This document shows, one piece after another, positions 1 to 12,500 of a stretch of 64,000 nucleotides of DNA. The first letter of the stretch is position 1. The number at the start of each line of letters is the position of its first letter. Source of the DNA: Ophioderma brevispina (Eukaryota > Echinodermata > Ophiuroidea > Amphilepidida > Ophiodermatidae); the NCBI GenBank assembly GCA_023653785.1, contig JAMKCH010035930.1, positions 1 through 64,000 on the forward strand. The letters are read 5' to 3'. The notes beneath the pieces are model-generated. The model saw only the letters and a list, made by a program, of their open reading frames with translations, was not told the DNA's origin and did no database searches. Made by a program: the position numbers and the translations under genes.

Positions 1-840
1 TCATCCTGGGGTAAACCTTACCCTGAAACGTAAGATGGCAACATATATTTTAAAGAAAATAGTGCAGACACGAAGGCTTCGGGAAAACTGCGTTATTGTT
101 TTGTAACTCTCATTGTCACGGCATAGTCATTAACCCAATATTGGAGATAGTATTTAAAGTGTATCATGAGATAAACTGCTATTCGGTTTCCATTAGACAT
201 AAGGGGTCAATGTGAGAGTCGGGCAAAGCCCCATGTTTCTTCAAAAACGGTTCGGCTTCATTCCCGTTGGTTTAACCCGGGAGCGGAAAGCTAGCACACA
301 TTTGTAACACATCTCAAGTACAAAGGTTTTTTGAGTGAATTTTAAATATGTTGACGACATGACTGACAGTGACCCCTGAAACACGTGATTCTTAAGTGCC
401 GCAAGTGCCTTAAGGAGAGGGGGCCAAAACAAAGTTTGTACAGGGGTCAAAATTTTTAAAAAATTGTCAATCTGTGAAAAGTACACCATGTTATGTGTCG
501 AACCATAAGGATTATTAGAAAATAGGGATAGTTTGTAATATGGAAGCAGCGTAAAGTTTCAGAGTTATTAGGCTTAAAAACAGCAAAAAATCAATCATAA
601 GGTCAATTCAGTTGTACAGGGGTTCCAAATTTTAAGTTGCTCCGATGTGGATAAAAACGGTGCAAATTATTGGTGGAGTTCATAGGGTTAAAATAAGGAA
701 TAGCTATGAGTGTCTTAAATGCTTGTTCCGATGTAGGGCGGCACAAAGGTAACGCCCATGCATAATGGGGCGTTTCTTGTTTACCCCATACTTTCTTAAG
801 CAAGCAAAAATGGAACATTCGCGCCAATGCTTTCATTATG
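1..840. repeat. Edge and diverged pieces of a dispersed foldback repeat
   Basis: The first 20 bases match the core motif GTCATCCTGGGGTAAACC seen near 30315, with diverged forms near 5335 and 57195, so the window opens inside a copy of that family. The stretch from about 430 to 540 (GTACAGGGGTCAAAATTTTT followed by ATAAGGATTA) resembles 57047-57140 in wording and order. Homology between 60 and 430 is unclear. This was read by eye, with no identity computed. Confidence 0.4.
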
Positions 841-914
841 ATCTGATTATAGACCCAGTATTAACGCCTTGCGTGTGTACGGATGGAAACTAAGCACGCA
901 AATCTCCGCCTTAA

Positions 915-949
915 GGGGGGGGGGGGTATTGGGGTTTTTTTTTTTTTTT
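915..949 (+). repeat. G12 and T15 homopolymer tracts
   Basis: Twelve consecutive G, then TATT, GGGG and about fifteen T. It is low complexity and prone to polymerase slippage and sequencing-length error. Confidence 0.9.
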
Positions 950-1219
950 AATTTTTCTGCCAATCTAATTTCTTAATTTCCTAAATAGTGGTATATACAT
1001 AGTTAGATATCATTATTGTAGCCCATGTCACAAAGTTTTAACATCCATGAAAATTTTGCTTCTGGGGGCCATGGTAAACCCCGTAAGGCCTCGGATTGGC
1101 TACTAAACATTAGAACGAATGTAACTAAATAACTAAACATGCTACTGGGACGGAAACTTGGGTGAATAATGCAGGAGGTAAATACGGAGGTGAACAATGA
1201 CAGCCGGATTTTTAATACC

Positions 1220-1233
1220 GTCGCCATGGCAAC
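1220..1233 (+). promoter_or_regulatory. X-box-like motif (RFX site), perfect
   Basis: GTCGCCATGGCAAC fits the RFX X-box pattern GTNRCC, 0-3 bases, RGYAAC at both half-sites. RFX factors bind this palindrome upstream of cilium genes in animals. No promoter or gene is visible nearby, so function is unproven. Confidence 0.35.
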
Positions 1234-3186
1234 CGAAATCGCCCAATCGCATAATTTCATGGCACCGTAATTTGAATTTGGAACACAATTTGAAACAATC
1301 GGCCTTCATGGTCCACGCGGCCCTATATGTGCTTAATATGTGTACCAAATTCATGTTCATAGCAGTAGGTTTTTAGTTACGTTCGTTCTCGTTTTGGATG
1401 TTTGCGGATTTTAACGAAACGAGTTATAGGCCCCGAAACATTTTAGACCAAATTGAGGGCGCTTTTGATGTGAAATATTTTAGACGAATTATCCATAATT
1501 ATTAATGAGAAGAATCATCGAAATAGGGGCATCCATTGTCCTGAATTAATTTTTAAAAATAATGTTCTTAATATCCACAGGGTGAGGGTGAAAACAATAA
1601 AATACATAAAATCACTTAACCCAGTGACATTTAAAGACTTTAAATTATGGAAAGGATAATATAAGGATTTATAACTTCAACTTAGGCCCAAAATGAATGT
1701 GTTAATAACTTCATAAATACTAGCTTTAAACATATCTTAAATATAAACCCCTTTAAATTGTTTCACATGATAAAATATAGGAGATGATGCCTTTTTGGAA
1801 ATTAGCTAAATACTTTACTTGATCAGCCATATCTCGGGCAACCGAATGTCGATTGCGATCGACTAAAAAGCATTTTGTAGATTACGTTTCTACACAATTT
1901 AGCCATTGCATTATCTCATTTTCTGGATTAGAACATATTTTTTATCATTTTCAGACCCATACCCCCCCTAAACCTATATGAGCACAAGACTAAGAGTATT
2001 TGAACTTATTTAAATGCATTTTTCAAAAATAATCATTAATATAGTTATGAAAAAAACCTAAACATATCAAGTATATAACTTTAGAGCTCTGTGTACATGT
2101 TTTTTAATTCACACGAGTAAATTATTAACTAAAACAAGTCGTCATATAAGTGTGATTCATGTCGTTTCCTAGAAAAGCTGGAAAACATAATGACTTTACA
2201 TCAATGTACTAAATACATTTTTTAATATATGGCTAGATGTATATTGATTGTCTCAGCTTGTTCGAGATTCAAAGCCAATGATACTTCCTTGGGTCGCAGC
2301 GGGCGGATTGGAGTGCGCAATACCGGATTTGGAACCAAGATCAAGTGTTACGCATGCATGCTCATGAGAAGAAATCGCTCGCTGCGACTGGTAGTATATT
2401 ATGGGCTAATCCCCGCACAATTGGCCATTTTGTTGGATTGGTTTTATCATTAGGGTGATATGTTAGAGTTAGGCCAATAGAGACAAAATAGAAAAGCTTA
2501 AAGGTGCTAGGTGCCGATATAGAAAAGGTCTATTTGATTGGTCACTCGAGATTACGTTATGAAACGATCGGATATACGGTAAGAACAAGAGAGTGGACCT
2601 TAGGCGCTTTACAATTAATCTATAAGATCATTTGAAAAGTCATCTAAAAAAAATAATAAAAATAATAAAAAAAGTAAAAGCATTTTATTTTTTTACATTA
2701 TAAAAAACACAGCTTACGGCCCCAGTTTCGGTAGGTCAGTTATTTTCTTATACGGAAGTGACGTCTGACACTAAAACATGTAATGATGGGCCTCTGATTT
2801 ACACAGTAGCTAGTGGGTAAGTATCTCAAAAGAATGACCAAAGACTAGGATATGTGACCCAATTGGAAGCATTTTGCATGATAATTCCAAATTTCGGGAC
2901 ATGAAATTGATAAGTTGATAAGTTTTTTAAAAGAAAGTTGAACTTTGAGCGCTTACAGCCCCCACGGGGCTGTGGATTACGATACATAATCAAACAAAAC
3001 ATAGTACGGACCCACTCTGCATAGAACAATCTCCATAGAACCCCTTTTTTTCCGGATATTTGAGATTTAGTTTCATTTCATGTAGTTTTCAGTTGCATGC
3101 ATATACGCATGACGGACTGATAACGTTAATTTCTCACGCAGTACTAAAATAACGAATGTAACAATTCTAGCCAACCCATTATATCA

Positions 3187-3413
3187 TACACTCCCCAAAG
3201 AAAGTTGAGTAAAAAAGGTCACAACCCGATTATTTAAGTAAAATCTAGCCAACCGTTGAGTAAACCTTGACACCAATTTGAGTATAATTGACCCAACAAT
3301 GAGTATGTTTACCAAATACTAAGGGTTTACTCAACTTTGACCAATAAGATTTTACTCAATATTAAGAGCCTGCGTCCTTTTTACTCAACATGAGTAAAAT
3401 AATTTTTAAGTGA
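3187..3413 (-). mobile_element. Palindromic MITE, TACACT...AGTG termini (copy A)
   Basis: A 227-bp near-palindrome made of many TGAGTAAA/TTTACTCA octamers in alternating orientation. The left end is TACACTCC followed by GTTGAGTAAAAA. The right end reads, reversed, as TTATTTTACTCATGTTGAGT. It matches the element at 39915-40140 in reverse orientation and is about the same length. The right terminus is decayed. The TA target and CACT terminus recall Tc1/mariner-type MITEs. That assignment is established more firmly for copy B. No coding capacity. Confidence 0.8.
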
Positions 3414-5220
3414 AACCAACAACCAAATCAAATACATAAAAAAGAGAACGCATTTTCGCTTGTACCCCTGCCCATTTTGTTTAAAAACTGAAAAAAACTA
3501 AGGTTGTAATTATTGACGAAATTAAACCAATACGAATATATTTTAGAAATCCCAGGTTTTAGCATTCTTGTGCCTTCATTCCTAGAGCCATGAGAAGAGC
3601 TATTCACTATGACCTTGACTAAGCACTTAAAACGCATACAATCCAGTGCTCTTAGTGGCGTTCCATCTTGACCACGTTAGACCTCGGCACACAGTAACCA
3701 TGACAACCTCACGAGAATTATTTTTGACTTATTTATTTCCTCTTCCATTTGATCATGTGTTGTTTGAAATGTGCCATGAAGGAGATTGGAATGCTGTCAT
3801 GCAGCACTTTCCTTACAAGGAACTGCTATAATACCATTCGGAAATAATACCATTCGGATATCAAAACAAAAAATTGCTGTTGTTTTTAATAACCAGGGAA
3901 AGATTAATAATATATACAACCTTTGTTGTTGTTACTTAGTATCATTGATACGTATAACCCTTGTAGATAGCAACAGTTATCCCCAAGCGCTCAAAAATGG
4001 TACAATGGGGGTACACGTCCTCACTTGCTCCAAACGTGTAGAAAACATATCTGGTCTCATTACAGTCAATTGTGCATATTGACCAAAGCAAACGTGAAAA
4101 CAAAATTAGAATCTGTTCTACTCTACCAAATGACTGGTAATACTGACCTTACTAGTATTTTTAATATGATGAAACGATATATCCTGAACCGAACAGTTTT
4201 TGAGAACCTGTTATTTCCTGATACGATTAAGGTAGACACTCAATTTTCTAAACAAATACTACGAAATAATAGACCGATAAATTTTTGTAGTGATCTAATG
4301 GTACTCAAGTTTTAGCGCACTGCTATACTATCAAAAGGCGGCAAATTGATGGTATTGCGTTGGTTTATATGGTATCTTTGCTTAAGTTTACATTGTATGT
4401 CGCTATTTTGCATCTTGGGCCTAATGATGGGTCCCTCAGTACGCTTGTAATCCGATTTAATAATAATAATAACAATAATATATATAAATAAATAACCACT
4501 TTATAGCGTCGGTATCCGCCAGAAAGTAGGCTCATTGCGCGTTCGCTGTGAAGCTAACCAATCACAGGAACAAAGAGCCTTTATATCAAATTAAAACGAG
4601 TATGTGAAAAAGGTCCCACGTTTGTGCCAGACCTTACTGACCGATGTGCTTCGTTATTTCTTTTTCTTAGATAGCCTTAACGTATAGCATTTACCCATCT
4701 AAAGTGCCACAACGAATCTAAAACATTTTTAAAACCTTACCAATGAGGGCCAGCTAAACCCATTTTGTGCAGAATACTCAACCTTATTTTACGTGTATAA
4801 TTTTGTTCACAAGTTCAGACAGGTACACAGATGCAAGATTGCTGAAATCTTAAAACAAAAAAAGAGCATCGTGTAGGTAAATCCTTCAAACTGAAGTGGC
4901 ATGGCATCTGATTGGGTAAATGTGCTGCGCCTGGATGCGTAGTGCTGTAAAGGTTTTTGAATTGTGATTTGGTTAATGCCATACGTAAAAGAAACAAACA
5001 CCACACCTACGCCTTTAGGCGTGAGACGAACCAGAATGGAAACGAACAGAGCAAAACAAAAACAAAATCAAAGACTGGCCTTTATCTGTTCACTGGTCTA
5101 GTTCAACACTGCATGTAATCGGCAACCATTTTGGTCAAATGGCAACTATTCCACCGATGATAACGCCCATTAGTAACGCTACGTGTGATTTGAAGGGTCT
5201 ATTGTAGGGAGAAAAGAGGA
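3414..5220. other. No gene recognised; chance open frames and a TAA microsatellite
   Basis: Three overlapping plus-strand open frames (61, 98 and 96 codons, 3646-4315) lie in three different frames. None shows a domain I know, and their lengths fit chance at this base composition. An imperfect AAT/TAA run sits at 4458-4495. A small dyad ACGCCTTTAGGCGT lies near 5008-5021. The X-box-like motif GTAACCATGACAAC at 3694-3707 has one mismatch. Confidence 0.55.
3694..3707 (+). promoter_or_regulatory. X-box-like motif, one mismatch
   Basis: GTAACCATGACAAC: the first half-site fits GTNRCC, and the second (GACAAC) has A where G is expected. It is listed because the window carries five such sites. Confidence 0.25.
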
Positions 5221-5691
5221 CTGTAAAATGTGTTTAAACTCACACGATGTATTGTACCCTCATTAATAAGGATTAAAAAAGTATAATAGGTTCCTAACTT
5301 TAGTTAAACAGGTACCGTCGGTTAAGGTTGAAGGTCACCCTGAGGGTAAACGCTCCCAGATGCTCCGATTTGTTTTGAAACTGGTGTCAATTGTTCGTCT
5401 TGACTTATTTTTACAATTTTGTCATTTGGTTTTCGAACTCCGTGGGAAATGTAACAAGCGTCTACATGGTCTATAGGGGTAATCAAAACTTGATCTCAAA
5501 ATTGTATACCCAGCTGTATGCAATGGGTTGCCACCAAAGAATTAAAATGAATTTTCTGCTTCAGTATCACCAGAGCAATAATTTGACACCGGTTTCAACA
5601 AAATCTGAGCACTGGATATTTTTGCCCCAGGATGACCTTGAACCTTATCAGGGCCGTGACCGTGTAACTAAAGATCGGAACCTAGACAAAC

Positions 5692-6299
5692 TATAGGGCC
5701 AAATCCAAAATTTGTCAACCTTGCGAGGGACGGAATTCATTTTTTCAATTGTCCTTTCTTTTCAGTCAGGAATGAAGACACCTGAAGTATATTACATGAA
5801 TAACCAAGCTAAGTTCTCCGCACAAAAACATAAAATAGATGGCCACGATCAAGCAAGTTGCCATGACAACACATTTTATGGTGCGAGGGACGGAATTTGT
5901 CCGTCCCTCGCAAAATTTTCATTCATCTATCCTACATCGCCTGCTGTGTAATTTTTAACTTTCCAGTATACAGCATGATTAAGAAACCAATCTATATCAT
6001 AATTTAAAAGGAAAAAAATATGGCTGAACCTAATCAAGTTGTGTATGGACAACCAATGTTAAAACGAGAGGACGGGAACGGAATTGTCGATTCCGTCCCT
6101 CGCGCTAACATATTGCATCGCTATAGCAACATGTTCCAATGTGGCCATGCCATTTCCCCCTGCAATTAAAGTGCATTGGAAGTTCATTCCTCAAACCCAC
6201 TCAAAGTGTCCAATCTACCAACAGGAAAGTTGGGACAATTGAAAATGTCACTCAAATTCCGTCCCTCGCAAAAACGGTATTTTTGGATTTGGCCCTATA
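5692..6299. mobile_element. 600-bp MITE flanked by TATA duplication
   Basis: The element proper is 5696-6295. The left terminus GGGCCAAATCCAAAA is mirrored at the right by TTTTGGATTTGGCCC. TATA on both sides (5692-5695, 6296-6299) is the target duplication (or TA within it). It sits inside the older repeat at 5222-6497; the copy at 30.1 kb lacks it, which gives an unoccupied site for comparison. Inside, the 14-mer GCGAGGGACGGAAT occurs five times: two forward (5723, 5883), then three reversed (near 5898, at 6090 and at 6256). The middle pair forms a perfect 12-bp hairpin at 5883-5911. No coding capacity. The mobilising transposase family is unknown; TA-type targeting suggests Tc1/mariner-like. 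Confidence 0.88.
5857..5870 (+). promoter_or_regulatory. X-box-like motif inside the 600-bp MITE, one mismatch
   Basis: GTTGCCATGACAAC is identical to the motif at 19738-19751. The second half-site has one mismatch to RGYAAC. Being inside a mobile element, it could be carried to many loci. Confidence 0.3.
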
Positions 6300-6497
6300 C
6301 CTTTTTAATCCTTTTATTGGTGCACATTTAAACACAATTTGACTTGATTTCAAATTTACCCTGTACTAATTTTGCCCCTTATTTTACAAAGTTCCCCACA
6401 TTTCCTAGCGGTTGGACTCAAAAATTCTGATTCAGCACCCTTCAAACTATAGAAAAACATCTTCAAAATTTCTTCCCCAAACTTTGAGAATAGGATT

Positions 6498-9049
6498 CTC
6501 ATTTATTAACCTAGTATTACACTTGATTCTTTAAAAGTGTGGAATTTACCGTCATTATGCTGCTTCTCATAGATTTCCATACCATAGGGCATTGATGTTT
6601 GATGTAATTTTGTTTGTTACAGAGGTTATGACTTTTACAACAAAACTATTCAGCAGAAGATGCTGTAGCATCGATGTTCAATGTGATTGAAATATTTTAA
6701 ATGCACTATCGAATGTATGTAATAGACTTAGAAATTGAATTGTTTGACTAAAGCAATTGCAATATCCTTTACGCCATGTTAAAATGTAGGCCGCCCAACT
6801 CATTTACTCCTTACATTCTTACACAACTCGAAAATTTGACTGGCTTTCAATTTCACGTTCCTATTGAAAAGGTGTGTATAATTTTATAATTACTACAACA
6901 ATCTGGTTTCGTAATCCATTAAAACATAATTACTATTTCCGCTCTGCACAAATCTTTTGCTTCGGTGGAATGAGTTGAGGTTGTATAAACTATGGGTACA
7001 TTCTTGCCTATACCATGTTGAACTTAGTTGCAGGCATCGCTTTCCGGAAAGCTTTTGCCAGCTTGGAGTTTAGCATAAAAGTTCACCAGACTGCAAGGAC
7101 ACCATAACCAACTATGCTATGTATACACAATCGGTCCATGTTTGAAAATTAGTTGTAAATGCAAACTGAGCCACAAATGCCTTGAAGTTGTTGTTCTTAA
7201 AACCAGATTGAATCTGAATTCATTTCCAAGTCAGGGTTGTAGGAAAATTGTCATTCTCACCTTGCCGGAAAGAAAAGCCTTTACTTTACGCGTTTGACCG
7301 GAATCTTAAAAATGGAAGACCGTGTTGAATCGATCTTAAAATGAATTGGGGGATTGCAAAAGAAGTCTAGATAAAACACACCAGTTGGACCTTCTAAGGA
7401 TACGTATATGCTGTCGTATATCAAAGGTCAGAAGAGCACGCTTTCATTTCCTTTATTGGCCGAACCCCTCATTTCCTATCACCAAACGACATGTTTATAA
7501 ACAACTTAGTGCAAAACACAGATTTTGATACCAAAATATAAATGCCAAAATAATCACGGTTGGCCCCATGTCAAAGCTACACAGTTGCAATCGCGTAGAG
7601 ACTGACAGTCATCACAATATTCCCGTGATAGTCGCATGCACGTATCTCTTGGGCGGTAATTAAGGGTTTCCTAGTTAATTGTTATTAAGGCCACAATATG
7701 CCATTTACTGCCGTTACGCGTAAAAACGGAAAATAAAACGTTGTGCAGTTGCGCTTTTAAATGCTTTTCTTGATTTTAGTACAGTATTACACCGCCTCCA
7801 ATTGCCAACAATGACAAGATCGTTGTACTTCGGGTCAAAAACTGAAACTGAATGTCAAAACTGTTTCGAAAATATTTTGTCGCCACATAAATTTCTAATA
7901 ACGTCACTATTTTAAGGTCACGGTCACAGTTCCACAGTATTATGAAGAATTTTAGAATCATTAGAATTTCGTAGCCGTTTTGTAAATATTGGAGGAAAGT
8001 ATCGGTGATCCTCCATATCGTTACAAAAAAAAAAAACAATCGCCATTTTGTAAGAAAACATTTTGTTTACAGCTTAGTCACTTACAGGTAACTTTATACT
8101 ACAATTCCTAATACCAAAATAGAGCAAATATAGGCTCCTGCTTTGTTTATTTGAACATGCTATAGTTTGTACTCGCTTTCTTATAGAAGAACTTTCATTT
8201 GCATCAGACGAATTGGCCCTACCACGCCACCATAGTGAATCCATAAGACAAACAATACAAAATTAGGAAAAACCCTTGTAATATTCTCTTTACCCGAATT
8301 CACGGTATTTTGTTTTTTGGAAATTGAACATCCACCATGACAAGACGGTAATGTAAAGTGAAGTCTTAAGACAAATGAAACCACGGTACTTCAGTTAGAG
8401 CTTGCTTTGTTTGTACATATTGACTACCGATATAGAAACACAGTAATATAGAGAGTGTTAAGAGGACATTACATATTAAATACCATCATACGAATTTGAT
8501 TTCATCTCTCATGACATACTAAGAAACTTTTTATGAACTGATGATATTGCCTAACCTAGGAGAACGCAAGAGTATTGAATTAATAATGTTGGAACTGCAT
8601 CTGCACTGGAGTAGGATGTGTGCAATTCGAAGTTATTGAAAAAGCTAGGTATAAAATGATATTCATCTACCACATTTCCACCTCCACACAGGTTATATAC
8701 CCCCATCACCTGGCTCCATTTCCAGTCTCAAATCTAAACACATGACATGACCATTTTAATGTAACAAGAAACCTATATGAGTCATTTGCAACGACATATA
8801 GGTATTTCAAGTGTTAGTTGAGTTTTCAAATGGACGGTATGTTCTTTCAAAACATCAGGTAGCATTTTTTTGGTACACGTCTGTTATCCATATTAAGCAT
8901 TTAGAAGCAGAATTTGATACAACTGATCACATGGTACACAGAAATTGGGCGTTTACTACATTATTAGGTGAATAATTTTATGATATTTTAGGAATAACCT
9001 ATGCTTTTATTGAACATTTGAATTACATTCATTGTGTCAAACCCCAAAT
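6498..9049. other. No feature recognised
   Basis: An AT-rich spacer. It contains short homopolymers (A12 near 8025) and chance open frames of 60-87 codons. I see no inverted repeat with flanking duplication and no exon-like stretch. Confidence 0.55.
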
Positions 9050-9160
9050 CTCCCACCCTTATGTTTAAATACCACTCACTAACTTACACACAGTAGTCTA
9101 TGGAAAAACTGGCATCTCTGGCAACGTTGGCATGTTTCATTTACATTGAAATGCAATGCT
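9050..9160 (+). repeat. Dispersed repeat with an unoccupied TA site (relative of 39.8-40.2 kb and 45.6 kb)
   Basis: CCACTCACTAACTTACACAC then AGTAGTCTATGGAAAAAC, GGCAACGTTG and GCATGTTTC. The same words occur in reverse at 39890-40180, where a MITE splits GTCTA|TGG, and in a shorter form at 45624-45730. Here GTCTATGG is intact, so this is an empty-site relative. Confidence 0.75.
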
Positions 9161-9483
9161 GTTACGCCAATGTACAAGTAAATTCACCAAATGACCAGAT
9201 TTTTAACATATGGTGATCAAAAACGCCTTAGTTATGAATCACTTAATCCTAAATCACTGAATTTCCCATAATGTTTTTTTTTTCAAGAAGAACTTGAGAT
9301 TTTATATTCTTATATTTTCCTGAAGTGCCTGCAAACGCTAATAATTTAGGAACGGAATTAGCGCATGCTAATTGGACTTGTATTTTTCTCTAATGCAACT
9401 AACGGGCAACTACAAAACACCCTTATACCTCGTCCTATATCTTTAACGCCCCTTAATCGCTTTAAAACGCACCTGACAAAAAA

Positions 9484-9575
9484 TCACGGAGCGGATTGCT
9501 CCTAGATCTGACAACAAAAATACGGCTACCTCACTTTTTGCGGTGATTGTCAGATTTTCCTCTAGGGACGTTAGG
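9484..9575 (-). repeat. Short dispersed repeat, copy 1 (see 23258-23345)
   Basis: Reverse-complemented, this reads CCCTAGAGGAAAATCTGAC, then CGCAAAAAGTGAGGTAGC, TTGTTGTCAGATCTAGGAGC. It aligns with 23258-23345 at nearly every landmark. The two AATCTGAC/GTCAGAT halves face each other, so the unit is itself partly palindromic. Confidence 0.7.
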
Positions 9576-12500
9576 GGTATTGTTACGTGCATATAAAAGA
9601 CACTTGAATTCTTGTTGAATCGTTCTTGCGACAGTTAAAACTAAATTAGCTCCCTTTAAGATGAGACATGATGCCGGCTTTGAAAGGTCATGTCACAGGT
9701 GAATCCTCCTACATAACAAACTATGGTAACTACAACCGTATTTGCTACATGGACTTCACATTGAATCTATGCATTCCAATTGCAAAGGCTACAGCCTAGC
9801 ACTATACTTCATATTACACTGAATGCGCTTTTAATATTCTCTTTGATAACGGTATAAATTTCTTTCTATTCATGTCATTCGAACTCCATGCAAAGTTGAA
9901 TCGCTGGCGTAGGCCTTGTTTGCTCTCACAATCGTATCGTGTCTTGTCACTAAAACGCAAGTAATCGCGTCTTGCTATTGTATGCGTTAATAAGGACGAG
10001 TGCGCGACTACGAGGCGGGGTGGATTGGGGGATACTTGGATCCCCGCTTCTGCTGCTTTATATTCTTTTAATTAACTCTTTCGGTTTTTATCAATTTCTA
10101 AGAGGGCTTTGCTCGTGCAGAGCAAGCAATTATATATTCACTGTTGTTTGTTATCGTGGTATTGAAAATGTTAAAAAATTATACAGTGATAACATTTCTG
10201 TATACACGATTTTCCCTAATTTGAGCCCGTGTACTAAATTTTAACTATCTCATGGCATGGCAAAATCTTGCCTGCCAAAAAAATTTAAATTTTTTCGAGG
10301 GAGTGAGTAATAGAACTTTACACTTGGTCAATTATGACTGCTCTGCATTTCAAAAATTGGAACAGTCAATTTGACTGTCATTTGAATCAACATATGTGGT
10401 AACCTCCATCACCATCTTTACACAGTATGGACGCAAGTCATTGGAAATCTCCTGTAGTTGAGCAAACTTTCCTTTGGGCCAAGCTTATATTATATGTAAA
10501 AAACCACTCGAAGTTGGTGTACATTAGTATTATTCAACAATGTCCTACCATCCCCAACATATTAACCCTATGATGTCTAACCAAAACAACTGCAAATTTA
10601 CTATTAAAAAGTTTCTCTTCAAATATTTACTTAATGATTAAATTTCTTGGTACTGCAAATTGATATGAAGTGTTAGAACCTACTACGTATAAATTATTAA
10701 TATGAGTGCTTAAAGTGGTGTTCCCTAAAACCTGCTTACTGCAATGTCATACATCCTTAGGCAATTACTTGTGTAATGATAAATTTACCAAGTGGTAGAT
10801 AGACCACCTTACAAACAACGCTGTTCGTATCTTTATATACCGTCCAATTAGCTGATTGCAATGATATATAGAGATATACACGTTTACTTACTTTCACATA
10901 ATATTTGATTATATCTGGTACCATTCTTATGAGCATCCAGAAGATCAATACTCAAATCATGAATTTAGCGTACCAGGTGGGCAAATCATGTCCTTTGGAC
11001 GTTTTTGATTTTGTTAATGAAATTATTTCATTTCACTAACTTTGGTTAATTTTAAACCACGAGACAGTTTTTTTTTTTTCAATTTTTCAACTGTCTTTCA
11101 ATTTAGATAGTGACTATAGCTTGGCTTCTCGAGTTAGTTTTCTTTTGCGGCCCTCTAGTGCGTGTCTACAACACAATATTTGGCCGCCATCTTGGATCTT
11201 GCACTGAATGTCCATCCCAATATCCTAGTTAACTGTGAGTCAAAAAAAAACCCCTACATATTCAGAATAACAAAAATTAAAATAGTTAGAATTTTTTTGC
11301 TCAAATGTTTGCTATGGCTATAAAGAAGCATACAGGCTTCCAGATAACGTTCATATTGGGTGGTCATTTGGACTTATGAGGAAGAAGTTACGCCTATTGT
11401 GCCGAGAGGCCTTAAAAATCCTGTTTGGCCGTTTGACCAAAAAAGATTCATCGCTTACATAGAGTACCATGGTCTTCAGCAGTGATCTTGAGTAGCAAAC
11501 ATGGTGAATACCAAATTTATTGTTAACAATATAAGTGGAGAGCGTATTGAAGATTATAAAATAATATCCATAGATTACAAAGAAAATGCTGATGAAAAAA
11601 TTTTCATTTCCCAAATAAGAATTCAAGATAGCTGGTGTAACACCACAGTTTACTTGGTTCACACAAGATTTCATGTTTTTTAACCTCAACGAAACCTGGG
11701 AGCAAAAGTGAACCATAGAAGGTTTTGTTTTCATTTCGCTTGGAAAAAAACAGCAGTGCGATATTGAATTTTTACGTTTTATTGTCCGATTTTATATTTA
11801 CAGAAAACGTTCAACTTTAGTTCTTCTTTCCTTGCAATTTATGGACGCTGATATACTGTATTTGTGCTAAATAATTACCCAGAGAATGTAAAACAAAATT
11901 TCTGAGCAGTTCCATTATGCTCATGAACTGAGTCAGGAAATGGAGTGGGTTTCAATAACTGCCTTTTTATGATTGAACAATGGTATTTATTTTTTTAAAG
12001 ATATTTACTTATATTAATTATGGTTACGCAATAGAACCATTTTATTCAAACGGATATGTTTTTGTCGCGAAGAAATCGATACCATCTGAACTTGCATGTG
12101 TGAATATGCTTTGCTATAATGTGTTATGGTATAAACGTCGTGTCAGTCTCAGTCTCTCCGAATTGTATGGCTAAAGCTCGGCCAACTGAATTTTATAGGT
12201 CTCTCGCACAAATTGACCATAGGTGTGCGGTGAACCCAAAGTCAAAGCCCCCAAATAAAAAATCTACAAATCTCTGATAGCCTGTTTATCTCTCTAAACC
12301 AAAGCAGACATTGAAGCAACAAAAATAACGCTGAACCTTTGAAGAAAACATCTTTCTTTGAATGTCGGGTTTATCTATTGGACTCACCTGTAGCTTTACT
12401 GCAGTTTTTAAGCCAGATGCATTTTTTCTTAATTTTCAAGGCTCTCGTAATTCCCTTATACACCGCTTTTAGTTAGACAATGTTACCTTCCTTGTCTTTC

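Larger units (their letters stand above)
841..3186. other. No gene recognised; AT-rich spacer
   Basis: I see no coding signal or well-bounded repeat here. It holds a G12/T15 tract at 915-949, an X-box-like motif at 1220-1233, a 9-base inverted match (GTCGCAGCG/CGCTGCGAC) around 2293-2395, and an A/AAT-rich run near 2646-2680. The 74-codon open frame at 2229-2453 has no recognisable motif and fits chance. Confidence 0.6.
5222..6497. repeat. Dispersed foldback repeat, copy 2, interrupted by a 600-bp MITE
   Basis: After removing 5696-6295, this aligns along its length with 30077-30842. Shared landmarks include TGTGTTTAAA, the GTCAC/TCATCCTGGGG-type core, CAGAGCAATAATTTGACA, GATGACCTTGAACCTTATCA, ATTTAAACACAATTTGACTT and CTATAGAAAAACATCTTC. 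The family is an inverted repeat over most of its length, and here the left end is shortened or diverged. No open frame resembles a transposase, so it is non-autonomous. Confidence 0.85.

Noticed and set aside
3646..4315. Three overlapping plus-strand frames resembling a frameshifted gene
   Set aside because: They lie in three frames and join without sense. No family resemblance, and lengths fit chance.
11351..11734. Longest open frame (127 codons, minus strand)
   Set aside because: About one frame this long is expected by chance in 64 kb at this A+T. It has no domain, is not preserved in any repeat copy and has no splice context.
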